NCBI GenBank assembly: GCA_905221605.1
Contig: CAJNDS010001202.1
Location: forward strand, 94,854 to 158,853
Source: Symbiodinium natans
Lineage: Eukaryota; Sar; Dinophyceae; Suessiales; Symbiodiniaceae
Direction: 5' to 3'
Length of the DNA: 64,000 nucleotides
Below the pieces are notes generated by a model that was not told where the DNA came from, did no database searches, and saw only the letters and a list, made by a program, of their open reading frames with translations. The translations under genes were made by a program, and so were the position numbers. This document shows, piece after piece, positions 11,643-22,106 of this stretch (the stretch's first letter is position 1; each line of letters begins with the position of its first letter).

Positions 11643-11840
11643 TCCGTAGGAGGCGCCGATTGACATACTTACTGACGGAGGGAGGGTGGGTGTACAAGGG
11701 GAAGAAGTGGAAACCAGATGCTCATGACGCGTTTCTGAGAAGCCGCCGGAGAGTCGCAAAAACCAGCGATAGGTGCCCGAAACAAGCGCGCATGCTGGCC
11801 GAAGTGCCTAGCGTCATCAGATGTCATCAGAAATCTGAAA
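11643..11840 (+). CDS. Possible exon, basic protein segment
   Basis: After an AG at 11,641-11,642 the frame reads RRRRLTYLLTEGGWVYKGKK, then WKPDAHDAFLRSRRRVAKTS. It stays open much further (to 12,262) but loses protein-like character after about 11,840. Its phase does not match the donor at 11,585, so an additional exon or an error in one border is implied. Confidence 0.3.
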
Positions 11841-12196
11841 CATTGGGTTGTTGCATGTTTTGTTTCATCGCTCCCTGGGTGTGGGAACCCCCCCCAGCCC
11901 TCGCTGCTTACGCAGCTGCCAGAAGACTCCGGTTCACCGCTGCACTCTTGACATCTCTTGACCCAGCTTCTGTGCCAGGCTCTGGCCGGATGCATCGGCC
12001 AGCGCTCCGAAGGATTGGTGCCAGGCAATCCAGGCGTGTGCTATGTGTGCTTGAGATTCCCATTGCTCTGTCATCCCTGATGCAGTGCCATGCAGTGCCA
12101 TGTGCCTTGCATCATTTTTCCTTTTGCCATGTTGGAGGCTGCGGGCAAGCAGTCTGCCAGCCTGAGCAAGTGGGAGGATTGCTTCTGAGAGTTCAG

Positions 12197-12299
12197 GGTG
12201 CTTCGCTCCACTTTGGGATGCGTCATGTTCCAAAAGGCCATGATCAAGGCGGAGAAGTTTGAGGCCTTCGCAAAGGCAGAGGCGCAGTGTCCTGGCATC
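12197..12299 (+). CDS. Exon, amphipathic helix
   Basis: Acceptor GAGTTCAG and strong donor GTACGT bound 103 nt, phase 2 in and phase 0 out. Translation: VLRSTLGCVMFQKAMIKAEK then FEAFAKAEAQCPGI, a Lys/Glu/Ala helix typical of coiled-coil or TPR-like exons in this window. Upstream, about 12,132-12,180, a second helical stretch EAAGKQSASLSKWEDCF may belong to the same gene. Confidence 0.55.
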
Positions 12300-12772
12300 G
12301 TACGTCTCGCTGTCCACCCCTACCAACCTTCCCAACCGCCCAGCTGGAAGGGTCAGGCGAACGGAGCAACACGGAGCTGGGGCAGGGGGACAAGTCGGAT
12401 CGGGGGTTCGGGGTGGAGAGCCGGAGGATTCTGCCAGCATGCTCCTTTCCGATGCTTGCCCTGTGCATGCCGCAGCCAGGAACCTGTCAGGAGGTGCCTA
12501 GCCTGGCGAAAGAGAAAACCACATCATCCAAGGTAGAATGAGAGGGACGCCATGTTGAGTCAGCATGGTCGTAAGCCATTCGTTGGTTCTCGAAATGTTC
12601 TCGAAACTCAGAATCCTTTTGTCAGGTGCGGCGCTTGGCTCGTAGCCGGCGCTTCAGGAGACGTTGGCTTGGCTGAAGTTGGCAGTAGGCCCCTTCAACA
12701 GTAGGCTCTTAAGCAGGCCTTCCACCCCCTGCGGAACCGATCCTCTAAGTGTTCTCTGTCCTCTTTCTCCAG

Positions 12773-13004
12773 GAACCTTGGCGAGCGCTTGATCTACCTC
12801 CCAGCAAAGCTCACTGGCCTGGAAGCTCAGAAGCCCGAAGGCTCAAGTCCAGCCCGATTGCAGACGATTGCAGCACATCCTGCTTGGGAGCTCATAGTGG
12901 TCATTGCCTCTGCGAAGTGTTGCGCCCTACGTCAGCTTCGGAAGGAACGCAAGAGTTTATCATCCAGCAGGAAAAACTGTAGCAAGAAGAGATGCAGATT
13001 GTGA
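12773..13004 (+). CDS. Exon candidate with strong pyrimidine tract
   Basis: The acceptor is preceded by a long pyrimidine tract (TCTGTCCTCTTTCTCCAG). The frame reads NLGERLIYLPAKLTGLEAQK, PEGSSPARLQTIAAHPAWEL, then a basic tail with several Lys/Arg/Ser and a TGA at 13,002. The region up to about 12,950 looks most protein-like. The basic tail (KNCSKKRCRL) could be the true C-terminus or intron. No family is recognised. Confidence 0.45.
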
Positions 13005-13014
13005 ATTGTGGAAG

Positions 13015-13068
13015 TACGGCCGCTACGGCCGCTACGGCCGCTACGGCCGCTACGGCCGCTACGGCCGC
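13015..13068. repeat. TACGGCCGC 9-bp tandem repeat, six copies
   Basis: Six perfect copies followed by a partial one. The minus translation is an Ala-Ala-Val repeat, taken as an artefact. Confidence 0.95.
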
Positions 13069-13069
13069 T

Positions 13070-14090
13070 AGTTCAGGGGATTGAAGTGGACTTTGCGATT
13101 TTGGAAGGGAGATCGTGCCAAGGCGCATAGTGCTTTCCACCTTTTTTCTTTCTTTATGGATTTGAATTCGGGATACGTCTTACATTCCGTCACTCTGGGA
13201 GATGATCTGTTGGGACGCACAGAAGTGAGGGGGGGGGGTCTGGGCACCAGAACTGGGGTGTGTGATGTGGCCTTACAAGCTAGAAAGAGTACTGCGGAGG
13301 TCTTGTCCACTCGGAGCAGCGCAGCGCCATGCAGGCCGTTTTGAGACCTTGGTCCCAATCTTCAAGGACGTAAACCCCTCCTAATCGAAACAAGTTCGAG
13401 GACCCCACTTCCAGCAGCGGGCAAGTCTAAACTTGGTCAGGCAGTATAAAGTGTTGCGGCTGATGATGGGGTTGCCAGGTCTCCTAGTGTCACTGTTGAA
13501 TATTACTGGAAGTACTCTCACTGTCATCATTGTCATGTTGTTTGGATTTGTATTCGTAGAGGCATTAGGAGGGTTGCGGAGATGAGTCGTCCCCCTGTAG
13601 TACAACATGGTCCGGTGATATGGCTTTGTTTGCTGGAGCGATCCATCATTCGGTGAAGGGATTTCTCAAAAAACATTCTGCAAACATGGTCAGAGCAGGA
13701 CCCCCAAAACAAGGCGACAAAAGGTGCATGCTGCTCGAATCAGTCTGCCCCCCCTCCCCCACCACCCCCTTGGCATTTACTGTCCAGCACCCCTGGCTTT
13801 TACTCTCCATCACGCACCCGCTTGCTTTTTACTCTCCATCACCCGCTCGGTTTTCACTCTCCATCACGCACCCACATGGCTTTTACTCTCCATCATGCAC
13901 CCATCCCCCTGTTGATGTCCCGATGCATGCCCCCCACCCCCCCTACCACGGCCCCCGCCCCGCCGATCACGCACGTGGCACGGCCCCGACTATTCATCAC
14001 GCCCGTCACGTCCCCATCATGCGCTACCTGCGCAACAGTCGGTTCAAGGATGTCTCAACAAAACGATCTTCAAATAAATTGTTACAATTT
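13070..14090. other. Mostly non-coding, minisatellite inside
   Basis: One open + frame (13,081-13,344, 87 codons, containing DLNSGYVLHSVTLGDDLLG) may include an exon but lacks clear borders. 13,500-13,740 holds nothing I can support. Confidence 0.35.
13790..13905. repeat. Minisatellite, TTTACTCTCCATCACGCACC units
   Basis: Four imperfect copies of a 24-30 bp unit based on TTTACTCTCCATCACGCACC, with variable spacing. ORFs translated from it (TLHHA, LSITH repeats) are artefacts. Confidence 0.85.
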
Positions 14091-14094
14091 GCAG

Positions 14095-14264
14095 AGGTGC
14101 TGATGGACTGGCAAGAGACGTCGCAAAGACGCAGCGAGAAAAACCGCGCGGAGTCCAGCCTGGCAGCGGACTTGGAAATTGGGGAAGATACAAGCCAAGC
14201 GGATGCAAGCGGAGCTTCAGTGCTGAGGGATGCGCACGCGCATTCTGTTGTTCCCACACTGTGA
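14095..14264 (+). CDS. Exon candidate, acidic hydrophilic segment
   Basis: A good acceptor (TACAATTTGCAG) opens a frame in phase 1: VLMDWQETSQRRSEKNRAES, SLAADLEIGEDTSQADASGA, then a His-containing end to a TGA at 14,262. Highly hydrophilic and probably disordered. It may be the 3' coding end of a gene or extend to an earlier donor. No family is recognised. Confidence 0.45.
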
Positions 14265-15180
14265 TAGCACGAGAGTGCTGAGAATGTTGCAAGATGTTGT
14301 GTGTCAATTGTGAGGTTGGGAAGGTCCAGAAAGGCCGTTTCTTCCGCCGTGCAGATGCTCGTCAAGCACCTGTGGAAAGGACCCGCGCTGGCATTGTTGT
14401 CACGGCACTGGTACACTCTGGTGTGCAGCACAAGGCCCTTCACATGAGCAGGACCCTCGAAATCAAAGGCGACACCCTGTTCGTGTTCGACGAGGCCAGC
14501 ATTCTGTTTTCGTGCTGCCCTAGACCCTACACCTTTGCTGCAGTGTATATGTTAGCAGATGTCAAAGGGCATTCGCAGTCAATGACAGGATGGCAACATG
14601 GAGAAGCCAATCGTGCTGGCAGGCAGCTGCTCGGGAGAACAGATCACAAGAGTGCAGTCGCGCTGCATGTTACAAACCCTGGCCCTCGTCCTGGCCTCAG
14701 GTACCGAAAACTATGTGAACCAGGCCATTGTATCGGTGTGGCCTAGGTCTCGGCGACCATTGCAGTAACATGTCAGCAAGCGTCGAGGGTTGCATGGTCT
14801 TGTACCAAGGCGTGATGGCGTGCTACAGGCGCACCGTGGCCAGTTCTTGGAGTAGAGCCAGCCAACACATATCTGGGATTTTCCGGTGGCATACTGTGAC
14901 GTGCCTGCGCAGGCGCGCATGTTCCTGGCCACGGAAAGCAAAGCTGAAAGTTTGCACCTTACATGCGCAGTGCAAGCTCAGTAACACAATTCCACGTTCC
15001 ATGGCATCCTTTCCGTGAAAAACCCTCAAAAGCCCTCAACAGACCAGTTTGGTAAGGCTGGGGCGCGGACTTGGAGACGGCCTCAAAGTTGTTGACCAAC
15101 GCTCCTCGTGGAAGCCTTGGGAAGTACACTGTTACACACATCTGATACACTGTAGGGGTGGAAAGTGTGCGAAATGAATT
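14265..15180. other. Ambiguous, weakly coding
   Basis: 14,294-14,746 is open on the + strand for 150 codons and includes LADVKGHSQSMTGWQHGEAN, but without clear borders or a recognised motif. The remainder shows nothing I can support. Confidence 0.35.
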
Positions 15181-15204
15181 ATGATATGCTGTGCATGCTA
15201 TTTG

Positions 15205-15381
15205 GTACACTGGTGTCATGAATCTCCTCATGCTGAGAAAGTAGTTGTTTGTCTAAGGTGTGTCAAGGACAGTCAGCCAGAAGGCTGTCGTGCTTGTGAG
15301 GATTGTGGGTCTTGGTTTGGCCAGACGATGACCTCCAAGCGGTTGGCATTATTTAGTCTACGACTCCGGCTAGAAGCATGA
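15205..15381 (+). CDS. Possible Cys-rich (zinc-binding) exon
   Basis: Open + frame with a Cys cluster: VVVCLRCVKDSQPEGCRACE then DCGSWFGQTMTSKRLALFS. The spacing C-x2-C-x9-C-x2-C-x2-C resembles a small zinc-binding module, but I cannot assign it to a named finger class. Splice borders are not resolved. Confidence 0.35.
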   Translation, partial: VHWCHESPHAEKVVVCLRCVKDSQPEGCRACEDCGSWFGQTMTSKRLALFSLRLRLEA

Positions 15382-15511
15382 GGAAGCAGTATTGAAGACC
15401 CTTTGCCGACTACAGAGAAACTGAAAAGACAATAATGGCGTCAACCACTGTGAAGCAAGTTCCCATCTACATTAGCATCGGTCCCCGGGATGATCTTTGT
15501 TGATGAACTCA

Positions 15512-15562
15512 ACTCCCTCTTTCTCTCTCTCCCCCTACCTCTCTCCCTGCCGCGCTCCCTCC
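15512..15562. repeat. CT/CCCT-rich tract
   Basis: Imperfect pyrimidine repeat on the + strand. Confidence 0.75.
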
Positions 15563-15657
15563 CCCCTTCCGTGAAGCACAATAAACCTCAACGGCTTTGC
15601 TGGGCCTTGTGCTGGTTGTTCTCGGAGGCAGTTGCTCCTCCAAAACTGCCTCATGAG

Positions 15658-15805
15658 GACAGACGGGTGTGTCCAAGCGGATGATGATGGCAAGCTTTGC
15701 GCATGGGACCCTTGTGCAGGACCACCATTCAGTGCAGAAGTTGCACAAGACTCGCTCACGGAGGTTCTACAGCAAAGACGTGTGCCTCGCAAGAGACTGC
15801 TTTAG
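15658..15805 (+). CDS. Exon candidate
   Basis: The frame opens after CATGAG in phase 2 and runs to a TAG at 15,803: TDGCVQADDDGKLCAWDPCA, GPPFSAEVAQDSLTEVLQQR, then RVPRKRLL. The acidic DADDDGK-like start and the amphipathic second half look coding, while a second + frame over the same DNA is Arg/His-rich. The segment may end at an internal donor rather than the stop. Function unknown. Confidence 0.4.
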
Positions 15806-17770
15806 AAGGGCCACGCATCCCCAATGTCGTAAACTTTCACCCCTTTGCTGGTGAACCCCTGTAGAGCAGGACTAGCAGAACCAGAGCAGAACCTAGGCTG
15901 CAGCATGTCACAGCATGATGCCGAGGCCTTCTGGAAAAGATGACACAGACGCTCGGCAGATGAGGGGGTTCTTGAACGTTCTTGGCCCAGCACACGCCAC
16001 TGTGCATTCATTGCGGCTCGTCAAGACTTCACTACTTGGACGCGAAAGCCGAGAAACCACGTCGCTAAATCACGCTTGTTCTCCAGGTGTCTTCCCTTTG
16101 AAGTCGGTGTTGCATAGCCTTCGAGATGTTGAGGGGGGAAGTCTAGAGCACTAGAGCAGGGCCGAGGGCAATGAGCAATGCGAGCCAGAGCCAGGCTGTC
16201 CTTCTGCCAGAGGGTGCCATTGGTGCGTGACGCTGCGTGACGTTTATGGCGGCTGGCAGAACCATGTCAGCTTAGCAAGGCTCTTGCGGCCGCGACATTT
16301 TTACAGTTTAGTTGATGAGGCCATCGCCATACAACTTCGAAGCAGCTATGCTGCAGCTACCGCATAAAAGCTGCTTGTGCGCAAAGCCCTGGCCTTTATC
16401 CATGGCACAAGGTGTGGCACAACTTTTCCCGAGAGTGCCCAGTGCCGGACTCTTGCAGAAATAAACCTTTTCAAGTCACGCCAAAGGGGCATGGACTTCC
16501 TCGTGGAAGGGTTTGCTTCTGTGACCTGTCTTTAAACTAAATGCTTGTTTGTGACCAAGCCTGAGAAGCCTTACCCTCCCAGGATGTTTCTTTTTCTGTG
16601 CAGTTGCCCAGTTTTGAGAAGCTTTGCTGCGATGTAACTCATCACCCATGTGCCATGCCATCGCGTGCAGCTTTTCCAAACTGGGATGTTTGCATGTGCG
16701 TCTGGCCAGTTCAGCCATGCGTGCACTTTATCTTCAGTTTGCTACTGCATTTCAAAAATGTGGTAAGACTCAAGGCCGCTGAGCAGCTCGCAGCCACTCT
16801 GAAAAAGCTGCTCAAATGCTGAAGTCTTTGGTGGTTGAGTTTGGATGCTTTCCGGCGGTGTCTGAAGAGGAGACTTGGTCCAACTAGTTGATTGACTATG
16901 GGACTCTATGGGAACTTCGGTATAGAGGGAATATAAGAATTTAATGCTTATAATTAGTCAAAGAATGCGATAGTTCCATCTACTCGCTGCCCTTTGCAGC
17001 TGCACGGGGCAAGAGCTGCATTCGCCTGCAATGAGGCCGTTCCATTCGATAATAATGAACAGGATGTCTACTGCCTTCTTTTCGTGTCGCCGCGCTTCGT
17101 CTGCAATGTACAAGCCCACCTACAGGGTTTTTCATCTGTCGCCATCCCAGGGAGTGAACGAGCCGCGGGCAGCCGCGCAGACATTTTCCACCTGTCGATG
17201 CACGGTCCCAGCGCCACATGCAAGAGAACCTCGTGCAGACAAAGGGACCCTGGCGGAGGAGACGACGCAATCGAGCAATCGAGGGGAAACCCGAGCAGGC
17301 CGGGCGCAAATGTACGCGCCAGCTGTGGAAGCACGCGCCGCGGCTTGAACGCCGCACTCGGCGGTCATGCCCGAACACGACCAGGCGGCGCCGGCGCGCA
17401 AGCTGGAGTTCGGGGCCGGGGTAGTCGCATCGTTTCCGCTGCGTATAGCGGCCTGGAAAGCGGTGATAGGGCGGGAGTCAGCCCCTCACCATCCTTGTTG
17501 ACGTCTTCGACTCATTGGCGGGCCCTGACCCCTCCTGCATCTGGAAGTTGCCCAACCTAAAAGCCCAAGCAAAAACATCCCTCGTTTCTTGCTCTGCGCC
17601 GCGGTTTCTGGCCCTGGGAGCACGGTGAGCGGGTATCTCGTGTTGTGCTTGCTCCGTAGTTGCTGGGCACTTTTGTTTTCATGGTTCCCAGAGTCCCGAG
17701 GCGCGTTCTTGGGTGGGGGGAGGGAGGGGGATGCAAAGAAAACCTTGGGTTTAGCGAGTGCTGGGTTTTG
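15806..17770. other. Gene-poor flank of the retroelement nest
   Basis: A short terminal-exon-like stretch lies at 16,775-16,822 (AAEQLAATLKKLLKC then TGA). 16,880-16,985 is locally AT-rich. From about 17,000 GC content rises and long ORFs appear on both strands (17,000-17,560), as in the retroelement nest, but I find no RT or endonuclease motif there. Confidence 0.4.
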
Positions 17771-17774
17771 GGTT

Positions 17775-18010
17775 TCCTCCCCTTGGCCCGTGTGAGAGGG
17801 GACAAGCGTAGTGTCGACTGGCCCATGCCTTATGGTCATGCCATGTCAAGCCATTGCCGACAATTTCGATGCGGTGTGCGTCGTGCGTAGCCGAACGTTG
17901 CGCGTGACGCGCCCCTTTGGCACACACGGGCAACGGCCCGCTCGACCAGTCCAGCAGCGCCTGCACGAGGGCGAGGCCTTAGTCGCCTTATCTCGAATCT
18001 CTCACTTCCA
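17775..18010 (-). mobile_element. Retroelement endonuclease relic, family B
   Basis: Read on the minus strand from about 18,010 down, pieces in three frames match the family-B pattern seen at 23.3-23.6 kb: ERAVARVCQR, then DAHRIEIVGNGLTWHDHKAW, then a frameshifted GQSTLRLSPLTRA. The corresponding intact pattern is ERAVARVC, a DxRRI-VVANGL motif and a DATxxSPLTR motif (the restriction-like endonuclease core). At least two frameshifts and loss of the second catalytic Asp make it non-functional. Similarity ends at about 17,775. Confidence 0.6.
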
Positions 18011-18353
18011 AGGGGCCGCCGCCAACGTGCGCCGCCAGATAGCCGGAACTCCAGGTTGCGTGGCTCCTTCTGCGCTACTGTGCCGTGCCGTTGGCGAACT
18101 ACCTGCAATGTCCTAACTACCTGCAATGTCCTGCAAAAGCGCCGCCAGATAGTGACCCTCACATTGATCAGCAATCGCGGGGAGCAGTTCACCTGACGTG
18201 CGCAAGCGTGGCCCAACCCGCTTCTGAAAGCAGTGGAGCGCGCGAGGGGGACAACTGCACGGACGGATGCCGAGACCCTTCCGGCCTTTGCGGCCTTTGT
18301 CGAACTCCGGCCTTCGTCCAACCTTCGTTGAACCCTGCGGGGCTTCGTCTTGG

Positions 18354-18436
18354 CCTCTAATGTATGTTTCGTCGAACCCCCCTCCCTCCTTCGCCTTCGT
18401 CCCGCCCCCCGGGCCTTTGTCGAACAGGTATCCCTT
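18354..18436. repeat. Direct repeat copy 1, intron-shaped
   Basis: 83-bp segment nearly identical to 20,029-20,115. From 18,362 to 18,427 it has the exact form of a small intron: GTATGT at the left, a C-rich pyrimidine tract, and TGTCGAACAG at the right. The repeat extends a little beyond (CCTCTAAT before, GTATCCCTT after). Confidence 0.85.
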
Positions 18437-18450
18437 GATTGCATGTCCTC

Positions 18451-20028
18451 ATGATTCAGGACGAAGCTTGCGGCTTTTTCGGCTACAAGCCTTTTGTCTG
18501 TATGAGTAGAGTGTGCGCGAGGTGCAGCCTTTGGGATCAGCTCTTGAGCAACACTCCGGCGGGTCCCTATTGTGGGATTTGCAGGGGTTTGCTTGCTTTG
18601 GAAACTGTCCTAAGAAACCCCTTGTGGCGCCCTGCTGACTTTCCAAACTTGCGGAGTCACGTCCGGACTTTGGCAAGTGAACTTGAGGACGTGCTCGCGG
18701 CCAGAACCCTCAGTGCGCCTTTGCTCTCGAGTGGTTGCTCAGGCTCTTCTGGAGTTGTACACTCCCCAACACAAGGACAAGGTTCGCAGGAGCTGGCAGA
18801 AGCCCCGGCTCCTGAACCTCGTCCTGTTGTTTCTTCTCCTGCTGTTAAGCTGGTCCCAGCTGTGCCGAGGGCTACTTCACCAGCAAGAGAGTTCTTGCCT
18901 CCCCTTCAAAGCGAATCGGAGTGGTCTTCTGGAAAGCCAGCTCCCAAGTCAAAAGGAGGCTGGGTTCCTGGACTTCGACTTACGGAGGTGCCCGGTAGAT
19001 ACCGAGCTCCGGAAGAGTCAACTTCACCCCTTGGGTCAGAAAAACAAATCCCGAACGCATCACGATCATCTGCCGCGTCCAATTGGCCCGACGAAATTTC
19101 TCCTCCCTCTTCTGCCCGTACTCTTGACAGAGAGTGGACTGGACGAAATTTCGAGCCAGGAATCAGTCGGAGCAACTTCTCGCGTCCAGAGAGCGGGTGG
19201 AGCTGCGCTTCAGCTCCGGCCTCGGACATCCCTCAGCAAAAAAGGAAACCCAAAAAACAGAGGAATCAAGCGAAGAAATTTCATCGGAAACAAGATTGAG
19301 GCCCGACGCGCGAGGCAGGCCGACAACCAAGCGACGCGTCAGACAAACGTCAAAGAGGAGTTGGAAGACTCGGAACCAGACTTCGGAGGCGACGACGACG
19401 ACGAGGACTCAGAACAGAGAGCAACATGAAGCGAATGCGCAAGCCCGCGGCTGCGAAGGCCAAACCCAACCTGCACAAGAACATACCTCCATGCAAACCT
19501 TCTCGGAAAGACAAGGCACTGACTCAGGAGCCGAGCTAGCCTTGAGCGAAGTGCCAGAGGAATGTTTCGAGATCGGCAAAGTTTGGCATTTCATGGGGAT
19601 GTACAACGCTTTGGAATCCGAAGTGATTGCCGAAGTGAAATCCAAAGTGACAGATCGGGGGGGCTCCTGGATCAAAGTGGTTCCTTATGGAGCGCCAGAC
19701 GGATCCTTACGCAGCCAATGCCAGAACTGTATGACAGCAGGGGGGACTGTGGAGCTCAGTTTGCACCGGTGCCCTGCCGGATGTCCGAACGAACAGTGGG
19801 ACGCAGGGATTTTTCATTGCAAGAAGCTGAAGAAAGCCGACGAAAGTTTGGAGTGGAAAGCCCATCTCCTCAGGCACGGCGTGACAGGAGAGAGCGGAAA
19901 TTTGAGCCAGTTGCACCAGCTGGCGAACGAAATGGGGCACGGAGGTGTCGGACTCCCTGCTCCCGAAAGCCCTCACAAAGCTCTTCCCGCGAAACGCGAC
20001 GGAAAGAAGAAGACGAAGAAGAACTCAA
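18451..20028 (+). pseudogene. Retroelement 5' ORF (zinc-ribbon, broken)
   Basis: The first ATG after the repeat is at 18,451. The frame to 19,299 starts with a Cys module, VCARCSLWDQLLSNTPAGPY followed by CGIC (C-x2-C-x16-C-x2-C), then a Pro/Ser-rich disordered region and a basic patch (KKQRNQAKKFHRKQ). Coding character then moves through a second frame (acidic EELEDSEPDFGGDDDDEDSE, to 19,429) into a third (from about 19,540): EVPEECFEIGKVWHFMGMYN, EVKSKVTDRGGSWIKVV, and a Cys/His segment LHRCPAGCPNEQWD. From memory, this order resembles the 5' coding part of dinoflagellate non-LTR elements that carry an RT further on. Two frame changes make it a pseudogene unless spliced. It lies exactly between the two direct repeats. 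Confidence 0.55.
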
Positions 20029-20115
20029 CCTCTAATGTATGTTTCGTCGAACCCCCCCCCCCCCCTCCTTTGTCTTCGTCCCGCCCCCCGATCCCTTGTC
20101 GAACAGGTATCCCTT
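20029..20115. repeat. Direct repeat copy 2, intron-shaped
   Basis: 87-bp second copy of the 18,354-18,436 repeat, with a longer C-run (14 C) and a few substitutions. The 20,037-20,106 part is again GTATGT to GAACAG. The preceding ORF ends directly against its left border. Confidence 0.85.
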
Positions 20116-21030
20116 TGCATACTTTGAAACCACTAGGGTTCCCTCTGGCTCCTGCTCTTCGGCCCCCTTGGTGCTGTCAGGCCCTGATCACAGGATGCGC
20201 ATGCCTCACACAGCGGGCTTCGAGGGAGACGGCTGGCGAAGGAATGTGGTTTCAATCCAACCACAGTCTTCCAAGCTGTAGATGGTGATGTCTGCCGCTC
20301 TGGCGGCGCGCGGCGCTCGATATGCGGCCGGATGCAGTAGTCGTGTCGCTGGACGGGCGAAATGCTTACGACAGCATGTCCCGGGCGGTTTTTTTGTCCG
20401 CGCTGAACTCTTGCGCGCCGGAGCTGGTACCTTTTGTAGGCATGTGGTATGGCGACCCGTCCACGTACCTGTGGTGGGACGCGGCAGGTAATTGCCGAGA
20501 GGTTTCGCAGGGTGAGGGCTGCGAGCAGGGAGACCCGTTGGCCCCCGCCCTGTACGCACTCGGCCAGCATGGTGCCTTGAGCAGCGCGGCCTCGGCCCTC
20601 GCACCTTCCGAGAGCCCCTCGCCTTCCTCGACGACCTCTACGTCGTCACCAATCGGGATCGTGCCAGGGAGTGCCGCGATGTGGTGGTCCACCGTGTTGA
20701 GGACGAGTGCTGCATCGCGTCCAATGTAGGCAAAACCCGTGTCTACAGCCTGGCAGGGGGCCCGCCGCCGCCCGGAGTGGCCGAGCTGGGCACGGACGTG
20801 TGGGGCACGCCGGTCGGCCACTCGGAGTACGTGCGCGCCTGGGCAACGACCCGAGCGCACGAAGAGCGCCACCTGCTAGAGCAGTTGCCCCGGCTCCCAG
20901 ACCTCCAATGCGCTTGGCTGCTCTTGGCCATGTGCGCTTCTTGCGGACCGTCCCCCCCCCCCCGACCTTGGTCGCACTGCTGGGAGGCCTTCCTCCAGCT
21001 CTCTGGCGGGGCTCCCCGCTGCGCTCGGAG
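20116..21030 (+). mobile_element. Reverse transcriptase, family A, frameshifted
   Basis: RT motifs are clear. Motif A is in VVSLDGRNAYDSMSR (20,340 region). The FVGMWYGDPSTYLWWD segment follows, then motif B as EGCEQGDPLAPALYALGQH. The catalytic xDD box occurs one frame over as LAFLDDLYVVTNRDRA (about 20,618-20,665). Upstream, 20,160-20,290 still resembles the RT N-terminal stretch (ALITGCACLTQRASRETA). Further on, ARMAPAAYWAAWADALPVL (21,060 region) fits the post-RT region. Coding runs through successive frames 3, 2 and 3, so single-base indels have destroyed it. Non-LTR type, inferred from the downstream endonuclease. Confidence 0.8.
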
Positions 21031-22106
21031 GCCTGGGTTTGCAGTCGGCTGCGCGCATGGCACCGGCGGCCTATTGGGCTGCCTGGGCTGATGCCTTGCC
21101 GGTACTCCGAGCGCGGGTGCCGTGGATTACTTGGGCGCCGGGGGTGGAACCGCGCCCTGCTTACAGAGCGCGGCTGGTGCCCGCAGCCTTCTCCGGGCCG
21201 AAGGTTGGCATACATGCCCCGAATGGCGAGCTCTTGCCGAGGAAGCCCGCCCTCGCCCCCTTGCGGACGCCGGCCTGGGCGACTGGCCGCATGGTTGGCA
21301 AAGCCACGCGTCGCGTACCCGGAACCTTCACTTCCGCGACAGCGTGCTATTGCCATCCTTGCCGCCCGCCGCCTCTGCGCTTTTGCGTTCGCAGGCTGGG
21401 CCGCGTGCGGGAGCCTGGCTAACACCAGTGCCCGCGGAGCCCGCCATGACCTTGGAACCCCGGTGGCACTGCGCCGACGCCTCCGCCTCGCACTCCCGCT
21501 CCACTCCGATCGCTGTGGGCCCTCTCCGGGGTGCGGCGCGCAAGTAGATACTTTCGGGGACCACGCCTTGGCATTCCCCCCCGCCATGCCAAGATAGTGG
21601 AACGGGCGTGGGTGCGGGCGGCTCGGGAAGCAGTTGGGGCAGACGGGCAAGTAGTCCCGCAGCAATGGCTGGACCCTTCCGACAGGCGCCGCTTGGACCT
21701 GGTAATCTATGGCGCCACGCCTCTGGGCGGAGCGCTGTGCTGCGACGCCACGCTGGTCTCCCCGCTGACCCGGACGGGCTTGCCGCAGCCCGGCGCTGCT
21801 GCAACGGACGGAGCGGTCCTGCGGGTCGCGGAGCGCCGCAAGCGCGACGCATACCCGGAGCTGTGTGCGGGAGGGCCCCAGACACTGGTGGTCCTGGGCT
21901 CCGAGGTGGGCGGACGGTGGAGCCAGGGCGCGCTCCAACTTGTGCGCGACCTGGTCCGGATCCGTGCGCAGCGCGCGCCGCCCGCGCTGCGGCAAGCAGC
22001 CGCTTCGGCGTGGGCACGGCGCTGGTGGAGCCAGCTGTCGGTGTCGGTCCAGCAGGCCGTCGCCAGCACGGCCTTGGGCCGCGCTTTCGGCGACTGCGGC
22101 TTTTAG
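21031..22106 (+). mobile_element. Restriction-like endonuclease domain, family A
   Basis: Continuation of the RT element. After HGWQSHASRTRNLHFRDSVL and LLPSLPPAASALLRSQAGPR (frame 2), frame 1 holds the conserved LRRRLRLALPLHSDRCGP and a Cys/His motif CGAQVDTFGDHALAF. Frame 3 (21,570-22,106) holds the endonuclease: RRLDLVIYG, LCCDATLVSPL, VAERRKRDAYPELCAG, LVVLGSEVGGRW, ending at TAG 22,104. The D...DAT...K/R-x-Y order is that of PD-(D/E)xK nucleases encoded C-terminally in R2/NeSL-like non-LTR elements. The last 190 codons are intact; the parts upstream are frameshifted. Long antisense ORFs here (20,646-21,995 and 21,328-22,425) are shadows. Confidence 0.75.

Noticed and set aside
13724-13915. 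ORFs with LHHAP or SITHP repeats
   Set aside because: They are minisatellite translations.
20646-21995. 449-codon minus-strand ORF (and the 365-codon one at 21,328-22,425)
   Set aside because: They are antisense to recognisable RT and endonuclease sequence; GC-rich DNA lacks stops in several frames, and the minus products are Arg/Pro/Ala-rich without motifs.
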